The notes below the pieces were generated by a model, which saw only the letters and a program-made list of their open reading frames with translations, ran no database searches and was not told the origin of the DNA. Positions 63,989-64,000 of a stretch of 64,000 nucleotides of DNA are shown one piece after another. The translations under genes were made by a program, and so were the position numbers. This DNA comes from Marinobacter sediminicola. GTDB lineage: Bacteria > Pseudomonadota > Gammaproteobacteria > Pseudomonadales > Oleiphilaceae. The DNA lies in the NCBI RefSeq assembly GCF_031157525.1, contig NZ_JAVIXR010000001.1, positions 1 to 64,000 on the forward strand, written 5' to 3'. Position 1 is the stretch's first letter; each line of letters starts with the position of its first letter.

Positions 63989-64000
63989 ATGTTTACTGAA
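63989..64000 (+). CDS. Start of next gene, cut by the window edge
   Basis: CGGAGA lies 7-12 bp before an ATG (63989) that reads M-F-T-E and then leaves the window. In Pseudomonas a DUF2802 gene follows cheW, which would fit, but four residues cannot prove it. Confidence 0.45.

Overview
This window is a chromosomal segment of a marine gammaproteobacterium. The gene content and order (fleQ, fleSR, hsbA-hsbR-hptB, the fli/flh cluster, cheYZAB-motCD-parCP-cheW, lexA-sulA, PA3008/PA3009-like neighbours) are Pseudomonas-like, and the overall picture best fits Marinobacter or a close relative. This placement is inferred from gene content only. Coding density is high. I see no prophage, insertion sequence or CRISPR array.

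Region 1 (1 to about 27 kb) is general housekeeping and accessory DNA. It holds a membrane coiled-coil protein, a DUF2846 lipoprotein, a Val-Asp-Val tRNA cluster, a divergent pair of fatty-acid enzymes (long FabG-type reductase and FadI-type thiolase), an initiator tRNA, a frameshifted M24-family gene, and a type II sulfide:quinone oxidoreductase divergent from cysJ-cysI. These are followed by a degenerate RIC/YtfE-like protein, an amidase, an unusual protein with a voltage-sensor-like segment, tamA-tamB, an overlapping amidoligase/glutamine-amidotransferase pair, lexA-sulA with a LexA box, two conserved hypothetical genes and a DUF1329 protein.

Region 2 (about 27 to 64 kb) is one large motility and chemotaxis island. 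FleQ is the sigma54-dependent master regulator and FleS/FleR the second-tier two-component system. fliEFGHIJ encodes basal body, rotor and export ATPase parts. The hsbA-hsbR-hptB signalling module sits directly behind fliJ. fliK and then fliLMNOPQR-flhB follow. A two-gene uracil salvage unit (upp-uraA) on the opposite strand interrupts the island. flhA-flhF-fleN-fliA gives export, polar placement and number control, and sigma28. Then come cheY-cheZ-cheA-cheB, the second stator motC-motD, and parC-parP-cheW.

The island carries readable promoter logic. Five sites with the sigma54 GG-N10-GC spacing precede fleS, fliE, fliK, fliL and flhA, and a very good sigma28 promoter precedes parC. This predicts the cascade FleQ/sigma54 -> FleSR, basal body and export genes plus FliA -> ParC/ParP/CheW. 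The most interesting less-described items are the amidoligase/GATase operon, the voltage-sensor-like protein, the RIC homologue that has lost key residues, the three repeated FliM-like acidic motifs in the CheA linker, and a dispersed repeat whose core is shared by two loci and whose complete copy is flanked by long inverted arms.
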